Source of the DNA: CALAED01 sp035765195
GTDB taxonomy: Bacteria; Actinomycetota; Actinomycetes; Streptosporangiales; Streptosporangiaceae
Assembly: GCA_035765195.1 (NCBI GenBank)
Contig: DASTYC010000010.1
Location: 1-64,000 of the forward strand
Reading direction: 5' to 3'
Length of the DNA stretch: 64,000 nt
Of this stretch, positions 42,179-51,235 are shown piece after piece. The notes under the pieces were generated by a model. That model was not told where the DNA came from, ran no database searches, and saw nothing but the letters and a program-made list of their open reading frames with translations. A program made the translations under genes and the position numbers. Numbering within the stretch: the first letter of the stretch is position 1; each line of letters begins with the position of its first letter.

Positions 42179-42688
42179 ATGACGAGTGCGCAACTGCTCG
42201 CCGACGCGTTCGAGCGGATCCAGGGAGTGGTCCACCGGGTCGTCGGCGGTCTCACTCAAGAACAACTCGCCTACCGCGTGGACGACACGGCCAATTCGAT
42301 CGCCTGGCTGGTCTGGCACCTGACCCGCGTGCAGGACGACCACATCGCCGACGCCGCCGGCATCTCTCAGGTGTGGACCTCCGGCGGCTGGGCCGAGCGG
42401 TTCGCCCTGCCCTTCAGCGTCGCGGAGACGGGCTACGGCCACGGCGGCGAGCAGGTGGCGGCGGTCCGCGTGGAGTCGCCGGATCTGCTGACCGGATACC
42501 ACGACGCCGTCTACGCACAGACCATCGACTATGTCGGCGCGCTGACCGACGAGGATCTCACCCGGATCGTGGACCGGGCGTGGGATCCGCCCGTCACCCT
42601 GGGCGTGCGGCTGATCAGCGTCATCTCCGACGACCTGCAGCACGCCGGACAGGCCGCCTTCGTCCGCGGTCTCATCGAGCGCCGCTGA
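42179..42688 (+). CDS. DinB/DUF664 mycothiol-type transferase
   Basis: 169 aa. A four-helix DinB fold with the metal His pattern: WLVWHLTRVQDDHIADAA and, near the C-terminus, DDLQHAGQAAFVRGL. Actinobacterial members include mycothiol S-transferases; the substrate here is unknown. Confidence 0.85.
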   Translation: MTSAQLLADAFERIQGVVHRVVGGLTQEQLAYRVDDTANSIAWLVWHLTRVQDDHIADAAGISQVWTSGGWAERFALPFSVAETGYGHGGEQVAAVRVESPDLLTGYHDAVYAQTIDYVGALTDEDLTRIVDRAWDPPVTLGVRLISVISDDLQHAGQAAFVRGLIERR

Positions 42689-42883
42689 CGCGACGCCGCA
42701 CCCCCCGCACCCCCCGGCACCCCGGGTCAGCCGGGGCGGACGTGTTCTGGGGCTTCCGTTGGCGCGGGTGAGTACGGGCCTGTACCCGAAGCGGGCGGAC
42801 GATCGCCGTTGCGCCGCGCCGTATGCCGCAACCTTTGACGTCCGGTGACTTTAGCGACCCCGTATTGAGAACAGAGTCACTCC

Positions 42884-43282
42884 ATGACTAACGGAAGTCG
42901 CTGGGCGGCGATGGGGCTCATCACCTTCGCCGCCGTGCTGATGATCATATCTGGGCTGTGGGCGGTCCTCGTCGGCATCTCCGCACTCGCGAAGGACAAG
43001 GTCTTCGTGATCGCGCCCGACTACACGTACAAGATCGACGTCACGGGCTGGGGATGGATCCACCTGATCCTCGGAATCGTCGTCGCGATCGGGGGTCTGT
43101 GCCTGTTGCTCGGTCAGATCTGGGCCCGCGTCCTGGTGATCGTCCTCGCGATCTGCAGCGCCATCGCGCAGTTCCTGTTCCTGCCCTACTACCCGCTGTG
43201 GTCCATCTTGATCATCGCGCTGGACGTCTTCGTGATCTGGGCGGTGCTGACCGGCGGCAACAGGAGAGCCGCGGCGACGTGA
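42884..43282 (+). CDS. DUF7144-like four-helix membrane protein
   Basis: 132 aa with four hydrophobic helices: GLITFAAVLMIISGLWAVLV, WGWIHLILGIVVAIGGLCLL, ARVLVIVLAICSAIAQFLFL and WSILIIALDVFVIWAVL. The phrase DYTYKIDVTGWGWIHLILG is the family signature I associate with DUF7144. It sits 55 nt before the DUF1269 gene on the same strand. Confidence 0.75.
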   Translation: MTNGSRWAAMGLITFAAVLMIISGLWAVLVGISALAKDKVFVIAPDYTYKIDVTGWGWIHLILGIVVAIGGLCLLLGQIWARVLVIVLAICSAIAQFLFLPYYPLWSILIIALDVFVIWAVLTGGNRRAAAT

Positions 43283-43337
43283 TCGATCGCGGCCTCGGCC
43301 CGCCGGCCGAAGACCGACCGACCCACCGGAGGACCCC

Positions 43338-43832
43338 ATGAGCGACCTGTTCGTCATCGCCTACGACAACCTCAAGACGGCCAACGAGGTGCGCGACAAG
43401 GTCTTCGAGCTGCAGCGCGAACGCGCCATCGAGCTCCAGGACGCGGTCGTCGTCGAACGCAAGAAGGACGGGAAGATCAAGTTGCATCAGTCCTCTCACG
43501 TCATCGGCGGCGCGGCGGCCGGCGGCGCGCTGTGGGGCGGCCTGATCGGGCTGATCTTCCTCATGCCGCTGCTCGGCATGGCCATCGGCGGCGCCGCGGG
43601 TGCCGCGGCCGGTGCCGCCGCCGACTACGGGGTGGACAGCTCGTTCATGCGCGAGCTCGGCGAGTACATGCAGCCAGGCACGGCCGCGCTGTTCCTCCTG
43701 GTCGGCAGGTCGACGCCGGACAAGGTGATCCCCGGGGTGGCCAAGTACGGCGGCCGGCTCATCCGCACCTCGCTGTCGAGCGAGCAGGAGGAGCACCTGC
43801 GCGAGGCCGCCCGCGCCGCGCAGCCCGCCTGA
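43338..43832 (+). CDS. DUF1269 family membrane protein
   Basis: 164 aa with GGAGGA upstream. N-terminal ferredoxin-like part (DLFVIAYDNLKTANEVRDKV) with AVVVERKKDGKIKLHQ, then a Gly/Ala-rich hydrophobic hairpin (GGAAAGGALWGGLIGLIFLM) and LLVGRSTPDKVIPGVAKYGG. This is the DUF1269 pattern. Possibly stress-related; it may be co-transcribed with the small membrane protein before it. Confidence 0.85.
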   Translation: MSDLFVIAYDNLKTANEVRDKVFELQRERAIELQDAVVVERKKDGKIKLHQSSHVIGGAAAGGALWGGLIGLIFLMPLLGMAIGGAAGAAAGAAADYGVDSSFMRELGEYMQPGTAALFLLVGRSTPDKVIPGVAKYGGRLIRTSLSSEQEEHLREAARAAQPA

Positions 43833-43872
43833 CCCGGGCCGGGTCCGGGTCCGGTCCGGGTCCGCGGCCGGC

Positions 43873-44466
43873 TCAGCGTCTGGCGAGCAGCCGCCGCTTG
43901 GCGCCGCGCTCGGCGTCCGGAACGTCGTGCTGCTCCAAGACGGTGAAACCGGCGGGGAGCAGGGAGGCCGGCTCGCCGGGGCCCAGGCACCATGCGCCGG
44001 GCAGACCGGGCCGGACCGACCGCGCCGCCTCGGTGAACGCCTCCCAGCCCAGCAGGCCGCCGACCGTCACCGCGTGCGCGGCCGGCTCGAAGACCGAGCG
44101 TTGCCAGTATCCGGTGCACAGCACCAGCGCGTAGCGCTCCGGCTCCGGTCGCCATTCGTCCAGGTCGGCGTGGACGAGCGTGATCAGCTCACGCAGCCCG
44201 CGGCGGCGTGCCTCGCCCTCGAGCAGTCCGAGCGCGACGTCGGAGATGTCCACCGCGGTCACCCGGCGCCCGGCCGCGGCCGCGGCCAGCGCGGCGCCGG
44301 ACGGACCGCACGCCAGATCGAGGACCGGGCCGTCGGGCAACGGCAGCGACAGGGCCCGCGCCGCCAGCGGGTGGACCTCGAACGAGGCGGCCGAACCAGC
44401 TCCGTATCTCGCGTTCCACCTGATCCGGTCCGGATGTTCGGATGACGCGAGCGGTCCCTCCCGCAT
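43873..44466 (-). CDS. Class I SAM-dependent methyltransferase
   Basis: 197 aa from ATG at 44466; an ATG at 44475 adds three residues. Motif I VLDLACGPSGAALA is followed by VTAVDISDVALGLLEGEA. DRIRWNARYGAGS near the N-terminus and a C-terminal AKRRLLARR resemble the small Tehb/thiopurine-like methyltransferases. Substrate unknown. Confidence 0.75.
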   Translation of the reverse strand: MREGPLASSEHPDRIRWNARYGAGSAASFEVHPLAARALSLPLPDGPVLDLACGPSGAALAAAAAGRRVTAVDISDVALGLLEGEARRRGLRELITLVHADLDEWRPEPERYALVLCTGYWQRSVFEPAAHAVTVGGLLGWEAFTEAARSVRPGLPGAWCLGPGEPASLLPAGFTVLEQHDVPDAERGAKRRLLARR

Positions 44467-44546
44467 GTCACGCACCCTACCCGCGCCGCCGCCGGGGTTC
44501 GTGGGGTGCCGCCGGGCCGCTCGTCATGACACGGTGTAGGTGAGTC

Positions 44547-45167
44547 ATGCTCGCGATTGTGGATCGGAGGAGCGGCACGGTGCTGCACGCGTTCGTCTAC
44601 AACGAGGTCGCGGTCCTCGTCCGGCATTGGTTCGAGATCGGCCGTAAGGACAGCCGTATGGAGCACGGCGCCCGCATCGAGGTGCGGCTGCGCGCGCCCC
44701 AGCCGCAGCGCGGGACCTATGCGGCCGCGCAGGTGATCGTGGCCGATCAGCCCCTGTGGCGCGCCGACCTGTTCGACCGGATCGGCGGCGTTCCCGGCGG
44801 GTTCGAGGCGGCGCACTTCCATCCGCGGTTCATCGGCGTGGAGCCATGCGAGCGCGCCTGGGCGGAGGAGGTCAAGCGGGCGCCGTGGGACTGGCTGCTG
44901 GGCAGGCTGTCCGACGTTCCCGGCATCGCCGCGGCGGCCGGAGCACAGCTGGCCGACCCTGACGCGGAGCGGGCGGAGGTGGCGGCCGACGCCGAGATGA
45001 TCGTCGCGGCCGCGCGGCGCCGCGCGGGGAGCGAATGCCGTTCCACGCCGCAATGTCATGAGTGGACCCGCGACGCCGCCTCCGCCGTCCGGCTCATGGT
45101 CGACGACCTCGAACGCCCCGATCTCCTCGACCGCGACCGCGTCGCCCCCTGGCTCGCCGCCGCGTGA
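44547..45167 (+). CDS. Conserved-looking hypothetical protein, 206 aa
   Basis: ATG at 44547, divergent from the methyltransferase. The N-terminal part (GTVLHAFVYNEVAVLVRHWF, RIEVRLRAPQPQRGTYAAAQ, ADLFDRIGGVPGGFEAAHFH) looks like a beta-sandwich domain. The C-terminal half is helical and Ala/Arg-rich. No motif or membrane segment. Family not recognised. Confidence 0.6.
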   Translation: MLAIVDRRSGTVLHAFVYNEVAVLVRHWFEIGRKDSRMEHGARIEVRLRAPQPQRGTYAAAQVIVADQPLWRADLFDRIGGVPGGFEAAHFHPRFIGVEPCERAWAEEVKRAPWDWLLGRLSDVPGIAAAAGAQLADPDAERAEVAADAEMIVAAARRRAGSECRSTPQCHEWTRDAASAVRLMVDDLERPDLLDRDRVAPWLAAA

Positions 45168-45322
45168 CCACCCGGCCGCCGAGGTCGCCGCCGCGTGGTG
45201 GTCCGGTCGGCCGGACCCGCTTTGGTCCTTTTCGCCGTGGCGGTGACGCGGCAGGCTGAGGCCGTGCGTACATCGACCATGGGTTCCGGCCCTCTGCGGA
45301 CCACGTCGCGAGGCGGTGCGTC

Positions 45323-45934
45323 GTGAGCATCGCGTTCTTGGTGACCACGCTCATCGTGGTCGCCACGCCCGGCACCGGCGTCATCTACACGCTGTCGGCC
45401 GCCCTTTCGCGCGGCCGCAGGGCCAGCGTCATCGCCGCGCTGGGCTGCACGCTCGGCATCGTGCCGCACATCCTGGCGACGATCACCGGGCTGGCGGCGC
45501 TGCTGCGCACGAGTTCGCTGGCCTTCCAGGTGCTGAAGTATCTGGGTGTGGCCTACCTGCTCTACATGGCGTGGGCCACGCTCAAGGACAAGGACGCGAT
45601 CGTCGTCGACGGCGACACAGCTCACCGCTCGGCCCGGCAGGTGATCGTGTCCGCCGTGCTGATCAACCTGCTCAATCCGAAGCTGACCGTGTTCTTCTTC
45701 GCGTTCCTGCCGCAGTTCGTCAGTGCCGGCGAGTCCGGCTCGCTGATGCGGATGATCGGGCTGAGCGCCGTCTTCATGCTGATCACGTTCGTGGTCTTCA
45801 GCGCGTACGGCCTGTTCGCCGCGGCCGTACGGGACCACGCGACCTCGCGGCCCCGCGTGATGGCGTGGCTGCGGCGGGTCTTCGCTGGGTCGTTCGTCGC
45901 GCTCGGCGCCAAGCTGGCCCTCGCCGCCCGGTAG
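45323..45934 (+). CDS. LysE/RhtB family exporter
   Basis: 203 aa from GTG at 45323. Opening VTTLIVVATPGTGVIYTLSA, the conserved P-G-P-like segment shifted to TPGTG, then AALGCTLGIVPHILATITG, YLGVAYLLYMAWATLKD and the LINLLNPKLTVFFFAFLPQF block typical of the family. Six hydrophobic helices. It exports amino acids or related compounds; the substrate is not clear. Confidence 0.9.
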   Translation: MSIAFLVTTLIVVATPGTGVIYTLSAALSRGRRASVIAALGCTLGIVPHILATITGLAALLRTSSLAFQVLKYLGVAYLLYMAWATLKDKDAIVVDGDTAHRSARQVIVSAVLINLLNPKLTVFFFAFLPQFVSAGESGSLMRMIGLSAVFMLITFVVFSAYGLFAAAVRDHATSRPRVMAWLRRVFAGSFVALGAKLALAAR

Positions 45935-45953
45935 CCCGCCCGGCTCACAACGT

Positions 45954-45985
45954 GTCAGGTGAGCTTGACGTCAGGCTTACTTGAC
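45954..45985 (+). promoter_or_regulatory. Tandem 16-bp operator-like repeats before an HTH gene
   Basis: GTCAGGTGAGCTTGAC (45954-45969) abuts GTCAGGCTTACTTGAC (45970-45985); 12 of 16 positions match and each unit is itself a GTCA-N8-TGAC inverted pair. They lie 15-46 nt before the start of the HTH gene at 46000. Confidence 0.45.
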
Positions 45986-45999
45986 GGCAGACTTCGACC

Positions 46000-46443
46000 A
46001 TGATGACGCCCGAGGGACTAGAGGGGCAGTTCACCCTGCTCACCGCCGCGGCCCGCTACGACGCGCTGCGCATCCGCGAGGCCCTTGCCGACGATGCCGA
46101 CATACCTCCCCTTGGCGCCGAGGAGGCACTCGAGCTGCTGGCGCTCGGCGAGGTCATCGCGCGCAAGGCCGGCTATGGGCGCCAGCTCACTGTGCGTACC
46201 GCTCGGGCCGCGGGGGCCTCGTGGTCGCAGATCGGCGCGGCGCTGGGCATGAGCAAGCAGGCCGCGTGGGAGGCGCACAGCCGGTGGATCGACGACCAGG
46301 CGGAGCAGCACAGACGCGGCGGCTATGAGGGCCTGACCGGCGAGCAGGCGGCGAGCGCCCGAGCGCCGGCCGGGCAACCCGACCGTCCCCCCGCCCACGG
46401 CGCGCTCGGCGCGGACGGCGCGGACGGCGCCGGCGAAAGCTGA
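46000..46443 (+). CDS. Small HTH protein
   Basis: 147 aa. The helix-turn-helix is VRTARAAGASWSQIGAALGM followed by SKQAAWEAHSRWID (about residues 66-100), as in the common actinobacterial homeodomain-like small regulators. The N-terminal 60 residues are helical and the C-terminal 40 disordered and Ala/Gly-rich. Probably a regulator; the tandem repeats upstream suggest autoregulation. Confidence 0.65.
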   Translation: MMTPEGLEGQFTLLTAAARYDALRIREALADDADIPPLGAEEALELLALGEVIARKAGYGRQLTVRTARAAGASWSQIGAALGMSKQAAWEAHSRWIDDQAEQHRRGGYEGLTGEQAASARAPAGQPDRPPAHGALGADGADGAGES

Positions 46444-46482
46444 ACGGTACGGGGTTGGCTGGCCGCTCGCGCGCCGCCGCCG

Positions 46483-46860
46483 TCAGCCCCCGTACGGCCG
46501 GGTGATGATCTCTAGGAAGTGGCCATTGGGGTCCTCCCAATACACGCCGCGGCCGCCGTCGTTGGTGTTGTACTCACCGGGCCGCTGTTTCATCGGATCG
46601 GCCCAGTAGGGCAGGTCGCGGGCGCGGATCCGGCCGAATATTTCGTCGAATTCGGCTTCGCCGACGAGAAACGCATAGTGCTGCGGCCGAACGGGGTCGG
46701 AACTGTCGGCGAAGTCGAGCGACACGTTGTTGTCGACCTCGACCACCATGAACGGGCCGAACTCGATAGGTGCCGGCAAACCGAGCAGATCCGCCAGGAA
46801 CGCCGCCGATTCGTGCTTGTCCCTGGCATGCACGATCGTGTGGTTGAGCTGGACGGGCAT
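46483..46860 (-). CDS. VOC family protein (glyoxalase fold)
   Basis: 125 aa from ATG at 46860 with GGAAGGAG upstream. Family layout: MPVQLNHTIVHARDKHESAA, FLADLLGLPAP, RPQHYAFLVGEAEFDEIFGR and GRGVYWEDPNGHFLEIITRP. The His at residue 7, His near 82 and Glu near 116 would form the metal site, so a metal-dependent enzyme or resistance protein is plausible. Confidence 0.85.
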   Translation of the reverse strand: MPVQLNHTIVHARDKHESAAFLADLLGLPAPIEFGPFMVVEVDNNVSLDFADSSDPVRPQHYAFLVGEAEFDEIFGRIRARDLPYWADPMKQRPGEYNTNDGGRGVYWEDPNGHFLEIITRPYGG

Positions 46861-47205
46861 CAGCACACTCCTTCCATGGCCGCGTCGTCGGCGTACCGCC
46901 GCCGGGCGGACGGGCGCACCGCCGGACTTGCCGGTGACCTGTTGACACACATCGCGCACAAGCGCACACGCGTGCAACATGTGCAACACATTCGGGCCGG
47001 CCGCCGCTTCCCGATCGCCCGGCGGCGCGGAAGACTTGAGGTTTACTCATAGCAGCATCCAGCCCACGTCGCGACCGGTCCATCGAGCGCGCGTACATCC
47101 GCGGCCCGCGCCATAACGTACGTCACCCCCGTGAACCCATCCCGCCATGAAACCCCATACGCGTGCCGCGTAGCTGGCTCTTGCCCGAAAACAAGGGAAA
47201 CTGAA
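46861..47205. other. Intergenic stretch before the terpene locus
   Basis: 345 nt, no gene. The minus-strand side contains a direct repeat GTTGCACATGTTGCAC near 46970. The plus-strand side ends in AAGGGAAACTGAA, the ribosome-binding site of the methyltransferase. No promoter stood out. Confidence 0.35.
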
Positions 47206-48090
47206 ATGGATTTCTCCTGCTACCGGAGCACGATTAATGACCCCTCCGCCCGCGCTGAGAATTATGTCGGGATGATTCACGACTACTACAAAATGGTGAC
47301 GCCGTTGTACCGTGAAGGGTGGGGTGATTCGTTCAATTTCCCGCCCTTTGCCGCGGGTCAAAGCCTCGATGAGGCCACCGCCGCGCAGGAACGCCACATC
47401 GCGGACGACGGCGGGTTCCGGCCCGGCTGGCGGGTGCTCGACGTGGGATGCGGCGTGGGAGGTCCGGCGCTCACCATCGCCGCCCACTCGGGCGCCGAGA
47501 TCACCGGCGTCAACATCTCTCCGAACCAGCTGCCGATCGCCCGGCAGATAACGGCGCGGCGCGGCCTGTCCGGGCTGGTGCGGTTCATCGGGGGCGATGC
47601 CATGAGGCTGCCGTTCCAGCCGGAGTCGTTCGAGGGCGCGTACGTCATCCAGTCCATGTGTCACGCCCCCGACAAGCCGCGGGCCTATCGAGAGATCGCG
47701 CGTGTGGTGAAGCCGGCGGGCGTGTTCCTGGGGAACGACTGGCTGTGCCGCGACAACATCACGCGGGCCGAGTATGCCGATTACATCGAGCCGATCTGCC
47801 GCACCTGGGCGTTGCCCTCGCTCATCAGCCCGTCCGAGCTGGCCGGGCAGCTCGAGCAGGCGGGCTTCGTGGTCAAGGCCCTGGGCGACGTGGCCGAACG
47901 CGGTGACATGACCCCCAACTGGGAGATGTTCGAGACCAAGAGCCAATCGCTGGCCGCCCGGCGGCCGCAGTCGCCGGGCGTGCGGCTCATGCGCGAGGCG
48001 ATCGCCGCCGTGGTGCGCGCGGCCCGCGCCGGAGTCTTCTTGGTGGGCTACTGGCACGCCGTCAAGGCGCTGCCGAGGCGGCGCCCGTGA
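47206..48090 (+). CDS. Sterol/prenyl-diphosphate C-methyltransferase-like enzyme
   Basis: 294 aa from ATG at 47206. The N-terminal part (YYKMVTPLYREGWGDSFNFP, then SLDEATAAQERHI) has the aromatic-rich start of sterol 24-C- and geranyl-diphosphate C-methyltransferases. Motif I VLDVGCGVGGPALTIA is at 77-92, then ITGVNISPNQLPIAR and AYREIARVVKPAGVFLGND. Such enzymes methylate a C=C bond of an isoprenoid using SAM. It overlaps the terpene cyclase gene by 4 nt (GTGA), so it probably acts on the same chain. Confidence 0.75.
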   Translation: MDFSCYRSTINDPSARAENYVGMIHDYYKMVTPLYREGWGDSFNFPPFAAGQSLDEATAAQERHIADDGGFRPGWRVLDVGCGVGGPALTIAAHSGAEITGVNISPNQLPIARQITARRGLSGLVRFIGGDAMRLPFQPESFEGAYVIQSMCHAPDKPRAYREIARVVKPAGVFLGNDWLCRDNITRAEYADYIEPICRTWALPSLISPSELAGQLEQAGFVVKALGDVAERGDMTPNWEMFETKSQSLAARRPQSPGVRLMREAIAAVVRAARAGVFLVGYWHAVKALPRRRP

Positions 48091-49706
48091 CCATGTTCCA
48101 AACGCTCGATCTCACCGCGGAAATCCGGGACCTCTGCACGCACCTCACGGCCGATCGGGTCGCGGTCGCCGCTCCGTCGGCGTACGAGACGGGACGTCTG
48201 GTGACGCTGGCGCCCTGGCTGGCCGGCCACGAACGGCGGATCGGGTTCCTCCTCGACGGGCAACGTCCGGACGGTAGCTGGGGCGGCGCCGATGGGTACG
48301 CCGTCGTCCCGACGCTGAGCGCGGTCGAGGCCCTCATGACCGTGCTGGAACGCGGCGACGTGGCCGGCGGGCACCATGACCCGGCGCACGAGCGGGCGGT
48401 GCGGGCGGCGATCGAACGCGGGCTGCGCGCGGCGGCGGGGCTGCTGGCCGACGTCGCAGCCACCGGGCCGCCGCCCACGGCGGGTGCGGCGATGGTCATC
48501 GCCGCGCTCACCGAGGCCGTCAACGACCGTGCCGGCGGGCGCCGCCCGCTGCGCGCGCCGGGCGGCGGCGCGGAGCAACTGGCGCGGCTGCGCGGCGGCG
48601 CCTGGCGGGTCCCGCTGCTGTCGCATTATCTGGAGCTGGCCGGGCCCGAGGTCGCCCGCGCCGCCGAGATCCGGCCGGTCGAAGGGGCGGTGTGCGGCTC
48701 CGCCGCCGCCACGGTGGCCTGGCTGGGGCCGGGCCCCGCGGGTCCATCCGACGACCCGTCCGACGACCCGGCCGCCGGCGCCGCCGTACGCATGCTCACC
48801 GAGTTGCAGGCCCGGTTCGGCGGCCCGGTGCCCGCGTTCACCTCCCAGGTCTTCGTGGCCAGGGCCTGGAGCCTGGCCCATCTCGCGCTCGCCGGAGTCG
48901 ACCGGGCACTCCTGTCCGGCCCGCGGGACGCGCTGGCGGCCGCGCTGGGGACGGGCGCCGGCGGACTCCCGGGCGGTCCTGGGCTGCCCGCCGACTCCGA
49001 CACCACCGCCGTCGCCCTGTTCGCGCTGGCGCGGCTGGGCGTGAGCCGCCCGCTCGACCATCTGTGGGAGTACGACACGGGGACGCACTTCGTCACCGTG
49101 CGGCCGGAGACCGAGGCGTCGACCAGCGTCAACGCCCACATCCTGATGGCGCTGGGCGACCACGCCGCCCGCGGCGGGCCCGCGTCCGCACGCTGCGCCG
49201 CGGCAGTCCCTCGGATCGCGGCCTGGCTCGCCGCCCGTCAGCGCGGCGACGGCGGCTGGCTGGACAAATGGCACGCCTCGCCGTTCTACGCCACCCGAAG
49301 CTGCGCCCTGGCCCTCCACCGCTACGGCGGGCCCGGCGCCGCCGCCCCGGTGGACCGGGCCGTCAGGTGGGTGCTCGGCGAGCAGCGCGCCGACGGGTCC
49401 TGGGGCCGCTGGGGGCCCACCGTCGAGGAGACGGCCTACGCGGTGCAGACCCTGATCCACGTCGGCGGACGCACTCCGGCCGGCCGACGCGCCGTGGCCC
49501 GCGGCTGCCGCTTCCTGCTGCGCCATCGCGGCCATGCCGTACGGGATCATCCGCCGCTCTTCCACGGCAAGGATCTCGTCACCATCCCCGATCTCGTCCG
49601 AGCCGCGGCGCTGGCCGCGCTCGAATCGGCCCGGCGCAGACCGGACCTCGCGGCCGTCCAGGACGCGGACGATCTGGATGATCTGGATGATGTGGACGAT
49701 GGGTAA
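48087..49706 (+). CDS. Class II terpene cyclase-like protein (prenyltransferase/squalene-oxidase repeats)
   Basis: 539 aa from GTG at 48087, coupled to the methyltransferase by a 4-nt overlap. QW-type repeats DGQRPDGSWGG (58-68), RGDGGWLDKWHASPFYATRS (near 387) and RADGSWGRWGPTVEETAYAV (near 433) mark the alpha-barrel beta/gamma domains of class II cyclases. The acid motif is D303-S-D305-T-T instead of DxDD; D305 aligns with the proton-donating middle Asp. DxDTT variants are, as I recall, reported for bacterial drimenyl diphosphate synthases. No DDxxD or NSE class I motif, so a diphosphate product or other partner is implied. The C-terminus is an Asp repeat (DADDLDDLDDVDDG). Confidence 0.75.
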   Translation: MTMFQTLDLTAEIRDLCTHLTADRVAVAAPSAYETGRLVTLAPWLAGHERRIGFLLDGQRPDGSWGGADGYAVVPTLSAVEALMTVLERGDVAGGHHDPAHERAVRAAIERGLRAAAGLLADVAATGPPPTAGAAMVIAALTEAVNDRAGGRRPLRAPGGGAEQLARLRGGAWRVPLLSHYLELAGPEVARAAEIRPVEGAVCGSAAATVAWLGPGPAGPSDDPSDDPAAGAAVRMLTELQARFGGPVPAFTSQVFVARAWSLAHLALAGVDRALLSGPRDALAAALGTGAGGLPGGPGLPADSDTTAVALFALARLGVSRPLDHLWEYDTGTHFVTVRPETEASTSVNAHILMALGDHAARGGPASARCAAAVPRIAAWLAARQRGDGGWLDKWHASPFYATRSCALALHRYGGPGAAAPVDRAVRWVLGEQRADGSWGRWGPTVEETAYAVQTLIHVGGRTPAGRRAVARGCRFLLRHRGHAVRDHPPLFHGKDLVTIPDLVRAAALAALESARRRPDLAAVQDADDLDDLDDVDDG

Positions 49707-49722
49707 GGCCGCGCCACGTCCC

Positions 49723-51063
49723 TCAGCGCAACGGGTGCAGCGGCGCCAGCTCGGGCGGCGTCCGCCCGGTCGCGATGGCGTCGGCGAGCAGCAGCCCGGT
49801 CAGCGGGCCCAGCGCGATGCCCCACATCCCGTGACCGCCGCACACGTACACCCGAGGTGATCGGGTCGCACCGACGAGCGGCAGCCCGTCGGGCGTGCAC
49901 GGGCGCGGGCCGGTCCACTCGTCGCCGCGCGAGGCCCAGTCGACGCCGCGCAGCAGCGGGCGGGCGGCGGCGACGATGGCGTCGATCCGACGGGGGTCGA
50001 GCGGCCGGTCCGGGCCGGTGAACTCCATGGTCCCGGCGATGCGGGTGGTGCTGTCGGTCAGCGGCGTGCACACGACCTTGCACGTGGGAAAGTACGTCGG
50101 GCCCGACGGCGGCGCCGTACCCGAGACGGTGAAGCTGTAGCCGCGCCCGCTCTGCACGGGGACGCGCACCCCGAAGCGACGGGCCAGCCGGCTCAGCCAG
50201 GCGCCGGTGGCGAGCACGACGACATCGGCCGTCAGCTCCGCGCCGGCTCCGGCCAGGTCGTTCGCGGTGGGCGCGGTGCGGACCCGTACGTGCCCGCCGC
50301 GATCGTCGACCGCCGTGACCTCGGCGTGCTCGATGATCGTGCCGCCGCGTGCGCGCACCGCGTCGGCGAGCGCCGTCACGTAGCGCCCGGGATGCAGGTA
50401 ACGCTGCCCGTGCAGCCGGACGGCGGCCCCGATCCGGCCGGTCAGCGCCGGTTCGGCGGACCGCGCCTCGTCGCCGGTGAGCACGTCGTACCTGACCTCC
50501 TGGCCGGCGGCCCTGACCCGCTCCAGCTCCGCCACGACCGCCTGGTGTTCGGCCAAGGTGCACGTGGCGAGCAGGCACGGCTCAGACGGTTTGGTCGGCT
50601 CGGCGACGCCGCCCTCGGCGAGCAGGTCATAGGCGGCCAGCGCCCGCGGGTTGAGCGCGGCGAACGCCCGCATTCCGGCGCGCCAGCGGCGGGGAGTGCA
50701 GTTGAACGTGAACGCCAGCAAGAACGCGGCCAGGCGGGGATCGGCGCGGGGCGGGATGTAGAGCGGCGAGGTGGACTTCAGCAGGCCGCCGAGTCCGTGG
50801 CGGAGCGTGCCCGGCTCGTTCAGCGGAGCCGCGAAGGCCGGAGACAGCCAGCCCGCGTTCCCCCAGGAGGCCCCGGCGGCGACGTGCCGTCGTTCGACGA
50901 CGGTGACCTCGACGCCGTGCCGCCGCAGGAACCAGGCCGTGGCCAGGCCGGCCATGCCGGCGCCGACGATGACGGCGCTGCGGGGACGGCGCCCACCGGG
51001 CCGATCGCGGGGCCCGGCGGCCTCGGACGGGCCGCTCGCGGGGCCGGGCGCTTCGTCGCTCAT
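49723..51063 (-). CDS. FAD-dependent D-amino-acid dehydrogenase/oxidase-like protein
   Basis: 446 aa from ATG at 51063. Rossmann FAD motif VIVGAGMAGLATAWFLRRHG (31-50), the DadA phrase AAGASWGNAGWLSPAFAAPL, KSTSPLYIPPRADPRLAAFL and a C-terminal GGHGMWGIALGPLTGLLLAD. This is the DAO/DadA fold oxidising D-amino acids or other secondary amines. Convergent with the cyclase gene, so not clearly part of the terpene locus. Confidence 0.85.
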   Translation of the reverse strand: MSDEAPGPASGPSEAAGPRDRPGGRRPRSAVIVGAGMAGLATAWFLRRHGVEVTVVERRHVAAGASWGNAGWLSPAFAAPLNEPGTLRHGLGGLLKSTSPLYIPPRADPRLAAFLLAFTFNCTPRRWRAGMRAFAALNPRALAAYDLLAEGGVAEPTKPSEPCLLATCTLAEHQAVVAELERVRAAGQEVRYDVLTGDEARSAEPALTGRIGAAVRLHGQRYLHPGRYVTALADAVRARGGTIIEHAEVTAVDDRGGHVRVRTAPTANDLAGAGAELTADVVVLATGAWLSRLARRFGVRVPVQSGRGYSFTVSGTAPPSGPTYFPTCKVVCTPLTDSTTRIAGTMEFTGPDRPLDPRRIDAIVAAARPLLRGVDWASRGDEWTGPRPCTPDGLPLVGATRSPRVYVCGGHGMWGIALGPLTGLLLADAIATGRTPPELAPLHPLR

Positions 51064-51235
51064 GGCCTCATCTCCCAGACCTCGACCTCGTCCGCCACAG
51101 TGTCACGCCCGCCGACAGGGGGTCCGGTCGCGGCGAGACGCATGACGTGGTCCACGTGGGCAGGATGACCATGACCGGCCCCGCGGCAGGGGTTGGTTGA
51201 CGAATCAATCAAAGATCCGGATCGCACGGAGGTAA

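Noticed and set aside
43835..43866. GGGTCC-rich simple repeat
   Set aside because: Short simple repeat after the DUF1269 gene, no symmetry or array structure of interest.
49723..51063. DadA-like gene as part of the terpene locus
   Set aside because: It is convergent, has ordinary amino-acid-oxidase motifs and no link to isoprenoid chemistry.
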